The notes below the pieces were generated by a model that saw nothing but the letters and a program-made list of their open reading frames with translations, was not told the DNA's origin and made no database searches. Positions 57,911-64,000 of a DNA stretch of 64,000 bases are shown here, piece by piece (position 1 is the first letter of the stretch; each line of letters starts with the position of its first letter). Made by a program: the position numbers and the translations under genes. The stretch is from Allantophomopsis cytisporea. Its lineage: Eukaryota > Ascomycota > Leotiomycetes > Phacidiales > Phacidiaceae. Location: positions 1,116,001 to 1,180,000 of the forward strand of contig CP103036.1 in NCBI GenBank assembly GCA_024752435.1, in the 5' to 3' direction.

Positions 57911-59476
57911 TTATAAACGTGAAATATTTCGCAAAGCTCTCTCCGCCGCCGCCCGCCCAGCCTTCCTTCCAAAGACTGCTCCAGACATCAATCCGCTACC
58001 ACCAGGGTAGTTCCCATAGAAGAGTCCCCCGAGCATTTCTCCCGCGCAAAAAAGGCCCGGAATTTTCTCGCCCGTGGCTTCTGAAATGACAGCTGCGTTC
58101 TCATGATGCACTTGAAGTCCGCCGAATGTAAATGTTACTCCGCAAGTGACCTTGACGGCAACGAACGGCGCTTTAGTAATTGGCAGTGCCCAGTTCGTTT
58201 TGTTGAGTGGCAGAGCATAAGAAGATGATACTGTTGTGAGACCATCTTTCCGCGATGGGTCGAATGTGAGTTGTGGGTTCTCGCGACGATGCGCATCAAC
58301 AGCAGCGTTGTATTCATTGATAGAATTGACGAAAGTCCTAGTGTCATTCAGTCCCTTTGTGGCAAGTTTCTCAGCCAAGTCTTCGACAGTATTTGCCTCT
58401 ATTCTCTCCACTACCTCAGGGGCATATTCCTCATCTCTCAGCCACCTTACACTCTCAGCATCCCACACCTGGAAAGCAATACCATCAGCTTGTGTCAAAA
58501 TCTCGCGGCCGAACTTCGCATACGTGAAGTTACGCATGTCAATCCCCTCGTCCACAAAGCGCATCCCGGAGCTGTTGAACATAAGGCCAAGAGGATAACC
58601 GGACTTTGTGAACTGGTTCGTAAGCGTTAAGTCGCCGCTATGCGCTGGAGCATTGGCATCCCACGCTACAGAGTGGCAGCCAGACCAGTTTCCAGTTTGC
58701 TTTGCGGAGACTTCCCGCATGGCTATACGCAAGAGATCGCCTGTGTTGTAGGGTGTTCCACGCACGTATGCTAGGTCCCATCCTGGACCAAGATATTGTG
58801 CACGCATCCGCGGATTGGCCTCGAACCCTCCAGCGCACATTATCACACCCCCTCGGGCGGATAAGGAATATGTTGAGTTGTCTTTCCTTTGTACTACAAC
58901 GCCATGTACGCCCTTACTATTATGAAGCAGTGCAACCACGGGGCTCTCATAACGTACTTCAACCCCCTTATCCATTGCGTTTGCGTGGTGCTGTTGTACT
59001 AAGCCCTTGCCCCCATCTACGACTGATAGCACCATCCCTCCCCAGAACTTATGCCGTCCATTGATATGGTAAGCCTGTCTGTTGAACGAGAGCTGGAATT
59101 TGATACCATTCTTTGCAAGCCATTTGGTCGTTCGATTTGATTCCTGTACCAATATTTCTGCCAATTGTGGATCTGAGCGACCGTTTGTGACCCGCATCAA
59201 ATCAGCCATAAAGTCCTTTTCGAGGTATGGGTCCATGTCTATTGCCTTTGCGATTTCGGGTGTCACGTTCTGCACAAATGAGAGAACATCATCCAGGCCG
59301 TAGAAGACTGTCCGATAGGCACCTGCTGTGAAGGCTGAGTTACCTCCCCCCCATTCTGGCGAGCTCTTCTCGAGAATGAGAACCTTTTTGGCGCCACTCT
59401 CTATTGCTGATACTGCAGAGGAGTATCCAGCATTGCCACTGCCGACTACGATGACATCATAGATGCTGGTAGTCAT
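57911..59476 (-). CDS. FAD-dependent dehydrogenase, TcuA (tricarballylate dehydrogenase)-like
   Basis: A single exon of 521 residues. The start MTTSIYDVIVVGSGNAG puts the FAD-binding GxGxxG at residues about 12-17. The FAD2/fumarate-reductase fold continues with GGGNSAFTAGAY, a long substrate cap domain, and the C-terminal FAGEMLGGLFYGNYPGGSG-type FAD site followed by LMSGAVFGRKAGR. That ending is characteristic of TcuA-type enzymes that oxidise tricarballylate to cis-aconitate in bacteria. In fungi many homologues have unassigned substrates; a carboxylic or hydroxy acid substrate is likely by family. ATG at 59476 precedes the FAD motif directly, so an upstream in-frame TTG was not used. It has no introns in a genome where most genes have them, which is compatible with transfer but not proof. 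Confidence 0.9.
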   Translation of the reverse strand: MTTSIYDVIVVGSGNAGYSSAVSAIESGAKKVLILEKSSPEWGGGNSAFTAGAYRTVFYGLDDVLSFVQNVTPEIAKAIDMDPYLEKDFMADLMRVTNGRSDPQLAEILVQESNRTTKWLAKNGIKFQLSFNRQAYHINGRHKFWGGMVLSVVDGGKGLVQQHHANAMDKGVEVRYESPVVALLHNSKGVHGVVVQRKDNSTYSLSARGGVIMCAGGFEANPRMRAQYLGPGWDLAYVRGTPYNTGDLLRIAMREVSAKQTGNWSGCHSVAWDANAPAHSGDLTLTNQFTKSGYPLGLMFNSSGMRFVDEGIDMRNFTYAKFGREILTQADGIAFQVWDAESVRWLRDEEYAPEVVERIEANTVEDLAEKLATKGLNDTRTFVNSINEYNAAVDAHRRENPQLTFDPSRKDGLTTVSSSYALPLNKTNWALPITKAPFVAVKVTCGVTFTFGGLQVHHENAAVISEATGEKIPGLFCAGEMLGGLFYGNYPGGSGLMSGAVFGRKAGRAAAERALRNISRL

Positions 59477-60678
59477 TGTGATTGTAATATCAAGATTCTT
59501 GTAATTATATGGATGGTTCAAGCAGGATCTCGGGAACTAACATTGCCAGTCGTAAGATGTGAAGTCTGCATTTACATAGCCAGTTTGGTGAAGTGGTATA
59601 CGGATTATCATCAGAGTCGGCGCATCTGTTTCTGGAGTTCTCGGGAACTACAGTGCCGAAACCCGACTTCTATTATTGTAGTCTCCCTACTCTTTAGCCA
59701 ACATCAATTGGTAATATGAGGCTATGAGACAGTATTAGACCTGAATATTATCATCATACAGTGTCTTACCCTTGGTGGAAATATGTGATCAACATTTAAC
59801 ATACAAAAAGTGGAAAGACTAATTATCATTGCAATATTCTTTCGCAAATTACATGAACATACGTACGTATATACATGTCTCTATGGACTCTAAAATCTGT
59901 ACATTAGCGTTTATCCCACTTCTTCCATCACGGACGTTATAGAGTCTGGAGAGCGATAAGAGTTTTAGTCTTATAGGTCATCGTTATATTAATGTGATAT
60001 TTCACGGTTGGGCTTACGTTATTGTTATAATATAGAGGCTCTACAAAGTTTCATGATATTGATGTCTTCCATATGGCATCTGCACATATTCGAACCAGTA
60101 ACCTGTCTAACCATGTAAGAAATTTACCTTCACATACATATGAGACTGATTATCTCCACATTCTGACGAAGGGGCTTCAGCTGGAAATACCGTGGCTTTC
60201 GCGCAACATGATCAGTCACATCGTGCAAAACTGCATCTCATACGTTTCAGCAATCAATGCCACGCTTTTAAGAAGCGTTCTATCTGGGACTCGAAGTTAA
60301 TCACAAAGAACTCGCGTGGAATTAAACTCCAACTAGTTCCGACGGCCGAGACATTTAATGTAGACACGGAGCTGGGAAGAAGTCAAGCTGAGATTTTCTT
60401 TTGTCTCCGTAATCATACGATGTTGAGACATGGAGGTTTTTGTGGCTGATGTCAATAGTATTTCCCATCTTCATGAGAAGAGAAACCGCGTGGTAATGAA
60501 CGGCACCTCTTCCTCCCTGATCTTCTTCCAAAACATCTTTTCTTACGTTCAGCAATACGCCAAACTTTTCTTGGAGGAAGCACAAAGCGATCAAATTCAA
60601 GTTCAGTAATACACCTTGAATTCTCCATGAATATAACATTGTATTCAAAATCATATGCACTTGCAAAGTCAGCTTTGT
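59477..60678. other. Intergenic 1.2 kb with direct repeat
   Basis: Upstream region of the TcuA-like gene. It holds a 12-bp direct repeat at 59528 and 59639. Frames at 60073-60300 and 60355-60666 have no family. Confidence 0.5.
59528..59650. promoter_or_regulatory. 12-bp direct repeat TCTCGGGAACTA
   Basis: Exact copies at 59528-59539 and 59639-59650, 111 bp apart, within 180 bp upstream of the TcuA-like start codon. Each contains a CGG triplet, the half-site of Zn2Cys6 activators. Function is inferred from position only. Confidence 0.45.
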
Positions 60679-61635
60679 TTATTGAGAAAGCACCTTATCA
60701 AAGACCCCTTGAGTGTGCTCCCAGACCTTCCTCTGCGTCCCATCTTCCCTATACCTGGACAATACAGGTCGATCTCCTGCATCCTCAGCATATCCATCGA
60801 GTCTGAAGAAGTTCTTCCCAGTGCTAACACTGTATCTCTCGCTCGTCAGCTCGTACAGCCCTATCTGTCCAGCTTCTTCCGGGGTCCAACCAAAATAGTG
60901 CATAACTGGGGTCACAATCCATCTCAACAACCAGCCGAATAATGTGAGGTATCCCGTCATGGTGTCCGCCAGTTTGTCATGTACGGCAGTGCTAACCATG
61001 CCAGGACTAGTATGTATAAAACTAACTTTAGGATTCTCCAATGACATTTCTTTCATCACCAGGCTCATCATCGTCACTCCTTGTCTTGCGGCCGATACGA
61101 AGCTGTAGTTCCCTGGATCTGAAAGCCCTATATCGGTGGTGTTGATTGCGCTCTCTACTCCAGCTGAGAGAATGGAGATAATTCTTGGATCTGACGACTT
61201 CTTGAGCAATGGCATCAGCTCATGCATGAAGAGTGTGCGTGAGTAGTATTTGATGGCAAAGTCAGAGATAAGGCCTTCTGGTGTCAATTCATAACCCAGG
61301 ACAGAGAGGCCACCTTGTGACAACCAAAGCAGGTCAAGTGCCGATCCTTGAGCTTTGATGGTGTCACAGACACGACGGACATCTTTAAGAAGAGAGACTT
61401 GCGCTTCGATGAAAATAAGCTCGGCAGACGTATTGAGGTCTTGGAGGTTTGCGAGAGTGGACGCGAATTTAGATTGTGAGCGGGCAACGATATAAACCTT
61501 CGATGATGTAGTGCTTTTAAGAAGGGCTTCGATTGCTCCTAAGCCAATGCCTGATGTTGCGCCTACAAAAACGGCTGTGGGTGATTGTGACGATATAGAG
61601 TCGTTAGCAGCTCGTACAGCCTTAATAGTAACCAT
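60679..61635 (-). CDS. Short-chain dehydrogenase/reductase, catalytically atypical
   Basis: An intronless frame of 318 residues. The Rossmann start AVFVGATSGIGLGAIEALL gives the TGxxxGIG-like glycine motif, and the fold continues through LDLLWLSQGG and IISILSAGVE, the usual strand with the catalytic Ser. The catalytic Y-x-x-x-K is altered: YSFVSAARQGVTM has Tyr but Ser instead of Lys at the +4 position. This group occurs in fungi and many members are annotated as NAD(P)-binding proteins without assay. It may be a reductase with another base or a non-enzymatic binder. It is head-to-tail with the TcuA-like gene on the same strand, with a 1.2 kb gap. Confidence 0.85.
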   Translation of the reverse strand: MVTIKAVRAANDSISSQSPTAVFVGATSGIGLGAIEALLKSTTSSKVYIVARSQSKFASTLANLQDLNTSAELIFIEAQVSLLKDVRRVCDTIKAQGSALDLLWLSQGGLSVLGYELTPEGLISDFAIKYYSRTLFMHELMPLLKKSSDPRIISILSAGVESAINTTDIGLSDPGNYSFVSAARQGVTMMSLVMKEMSLENPKVSFIHTSPGMVSTAVHDKLADTMTGYLTLFGWLLRWIVTPVMHYFGWTPEEAGQIGLYELTSERYSVSTGKNFFRLDGYAEDAGDRPVLSRYREDGTQRKVWEHTQGVFDKVLSQ

Positions 61636-62282
61636 TTTTCAGATGAGCCGTCGATTATTTATATGATGGTGATGTAGCTATTGTTCATTGATGTTGTTGT
61701 CGAGTTGATGCAAGAGCGTCTAGCTGCGCTTATTAAAACCGGAAAGCTGATAGTCAGGGAGCGAATTGCCTGGATGCGACACTCATATATAGGAATGGTA
61801 GACTAAGTTGATTGAAGAATTAAGACAACGCTTTAAAAAGAGCAAAATAGAAACTGAGACTTCAGATCCCTTATTTATACCTACATATTTAGTTGGTAGT
61901 GTCGAAGAAGTATATGACGACATTAGATGATAACTGGCAGTACGGCGCTTCGAAGGTCCCACAGGCTCAGAGTTTCGTACGGCCAATTTTGACCGTACGG
62001 TTACTTTTGACCGCACAACTCAGATAAAGGGACGAGAGCTTGTGCTATCGTTGCAATTAACCACAATACCCTCCTTTTCTGCTTAATTGAAAATGAGGCC
62101 TTTACCCTCTCCCCATCTGCCTCATGGTAATATCCATGCAGTGACTTTGGACAGCAGCAATTTCGGAACAATCGAAGTACTAGATACGCTAAGGGGCTGG
62201 CTAATAGTTTAACACGAGTACCTGTAGTTAACTCACCAAACTGGTTACCCTTCATCATTTCTTATTCCTCCAGCCAAATTGG
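61636..62282. other. Intergenic, SDR promoter region
   Basis: No gene. It contains a local duplication of CGTACGGCCAATTTTGACCG and CGTACGG type (about 61976-62012). Confidence 0.45.
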
Positions 62283-63223
62283 CGACAGACCTGTTCCTTT
62301 TCTAATGGCACAATTTGTAGCGCCTGTAAAGCTTCTGGGTGGAAGAAAACCAATCTCGCATCAGTTCTGGTCCCATTGCTGAAGCCGCATGCGGATGGGC
62401 GCACCACGAGTGTAACGACAAGTAACAAAGCGATTCTCTGATGGAAGAAATTGATTCAACCAGGTCAACACCAAGATCCGACCAATTGGTAACACATGGT
62501 ATTTCCAGACCTAAAAGCTCACCTTCTAGAACCATTTGCGTTTGTTTTCTTCCTTATACAAACTGTCACTGTGCAAAGAATCCGATCATCATAACGTATG
62601 TTATCAGTCAAAAAATGCCTGCCAAAGTCTCTGTGTCACTTGTCCATCTGGTATCAACCTTCCAAGCTACGAAGGCTTTAGCAATGCTAGTGAAAGAATC
62701 AGGATTTTCTTAACTCAAAACTCTGGGATAATAATGTTGGGAAATTCACTGACCCAGTCACAGCTTGGAGTATAATATCTGATCACTTTCCATAGGCCCA
62801 GATGATCAGGAAACCCGAATAGCTTGAAATAAGAGCATGCTGTCAAGAGCACAGGCTAGCTTGAAATCACTGTGAAATAATTTTTCGACCACACTCAAAT
62901 CAAACTGCAATTGTTTCTATTTTGGCTTCCTTGCATGATCTTCAACTCTTACACCTGGATTCAAGCAGGTTGGTATGCAAACGGTTGAGGTTATTTCCAA
63001 GTGATATTCACAGCAATATGACACGATGCTCATGTCTTCTGTACTCGATGCCGCTGAGATGAGAAATGATCCTAGCTACCTCCTTGAAATTAACCTTAAT
63101 GTTGGAATTTCCGATGGAGACATGAGTGTGACTCCGATCTCCCCCATATTATCCGAAATATGGTACTTGATCTTATGCAACAGCACCCATCTAGCTGCAC
63201 TATGGATCCAAAGCGAGTAAGTG
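62283..63223 (+). pseudogene. Probable relic of a Zn2Cys6 transcription factor
   Basis: In one frame (from 62283) CSFSNGTICSACKASGW resembles the second half of a Zn2Cys6 cluster; the first CxxC and the last Cys are absent. About 750 bp later, in another frame (63026-63220), VLDAAEMRNDPSYLLEINLN followed by GISDGDMS resembles the fungal-specific transcription factor domain pattern LD...AE..DPS...LPLN..D.DL. Stops and frame shifts lie between and no set of introns restores one frame. I read this as a decayed regulator gene. It could instead be chance similarity over short stretches. Confidence 0.35.
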
Positions 63224-64000
63224 ATTTCTAGATCATCATCCTGGTCTTCCGAGGCTATCTGTTATGCCATTAACGGGTGTCTACTATATCTAAGCTGCCC
63301 TACCCCTTTGACGATATCTTTGCTATGTGGCAAGGGCCTAATGCCTATACCAATATGGAATATTAGCAGCAATCCCACGGTTAGCTATCTTGACATTGAT
63401 GAGGTTCGTGTTTTTTATAACGCTGGTGACCTCGTTATAATGACTTTCTCGTGGTCCAACTTAGGCGGTCCCAGCATCGTCAATTTCTTTTAGTCCTGCC
63501 AGCAATACCGCCGTCAGCAGAGTTACTGTATTTCAACAGCTTGTCCATGGTGACTTTGCATTCTACCCATCACCTTTTGCATATTTGTGTGAACAGACTC
63601 TTCTTTTGACTGTTCGATATTTAGCCTTGTGAATTAGAATCACACTTGCTCACTTACATACCACGCCTGTATATGAACTGTGAATACAGTACATATAAGA
63701 CCTTGGGATTCATTGCGATTTTGGTGAACCCAAACACCAATACTCCTTCCGATGCTTAACAATCATAGTCTCCAGCACAAATCATAGTAGCTCAAAGAAT
63801 TCCTATTGACCAACCAAAGTCCAGGAAAGTCATGTGATATGAATGCCTATTGCCGCCTACTGTCGCCTGAGAACCTCTAACAACACCATGAAATCAGCAT
63901 GTAGAGAGAGTAAGAATCATCGGAACTGAACTTTATAGATAAATACTCTGAGAATTCCGTTATTGTTTCAACAAATAAAATCATCAATCACAATCACTCC
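63224..64000. other. Window end, no gene assigned
   Basis: A 90-codon frame at 63221-63493 has no recognised family; it may belong to the same relic. The gene to the right, if any, is outside the window. Confidence 0.4.

Noticed and set aside
59574..59650. tRNA-like start GCCAGTTTGGTGAAGTGG
   Set aside because: An A-box-like piece exists, but no matching acceptor stem, anticodon arm or B box follows.
1..64000. CRISPR array, insertion sequence or intact transposon
   Set aside because: No regularly spaced repeats, transposase, reverse transcriptase or long terminal repeats were seen.

Overview
The window is nuclear DNA of a filamentous ascomycete. Most genes are interrupted by short introns of about 45-110 nt with GTAAGT-like donors, and the gene families are Pezizomycotina-typical (SAT4/Pth11-like rhodopsin-domain proteins, RTA1-like proteins, questin-oxidase-like proteins, DUF1776). 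Gene order and style resemble a Leotiomycete, but that placement is an impression and not a demonstrated result. I built every gene model by joining open frames at visible GT/AG junctions and checking that phase and protein family both fit.

Left part (0-28 kb) is mostly core housekeeping. WSS1 (DNA-protein crosslink protease) and a DUF1776 protein share a promoter. An AT-hook protein of unknown role, a p24 ER-Golgi cargo receptor, the spliceosome factor PRP45/SNW1, a DHA1-type MFS transporter and an intron-containing tRNA-Leu(AAG) follow. Next come a questin-oxidase-like enzyme, the TFIIH helicase SSL2/XPB, a mitochondrial membrane protein and a CHY zinc-finger protein. The proteasome subunit PRE6 and a mitochondrial D-2-hydroxyglutarate/D-lactate dehydrogenase are divergent from each other. 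A badly diverged Ras-like GTPase closes this part.

Middle part (28-46 kb) is more accessory: a GFA-fold enzyme, an alpha/beta hydrolase, an RTA1-like 7-TM protein, a DHA2 MFS pump, a gene-poor 3 kb stretch and an orphan TLC-like membrane protein. It also holds a divergent pair made of an NCS2/NAT nucleobase permease and an ATZ/TRZ-family amidohydrolase. That pair looks like an uptake-and-deaminate module for a purine-like or other nitrogen heterocycle, and it is the best candidate in the window for a little-described functional unit.

Right part (45-64 kb) starts with two RNA-processing genes back to back (FAL1/eIF4A3 and PRP9/SF3A3). Then come a secreted FAD-linked oxidase, a 4.4 kb gene-free stretch with a CpG-rich patch, a SAT4-type membrane protein, a TcuA-like FAD dehydrogenase, an SDR that lacks its catalytic lysine, and a decayed stretch that resembles a Zn2Cys6 transcription factor.

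No CRISPR array, insertion sequence or intact transposon was seen. Unusual gene-structure features include a 7-nt internal exon in PRE6, a 5-nt first coding exon in the CHY gene, and 25-nt and 26-nt exons in two membrane-protein genes.
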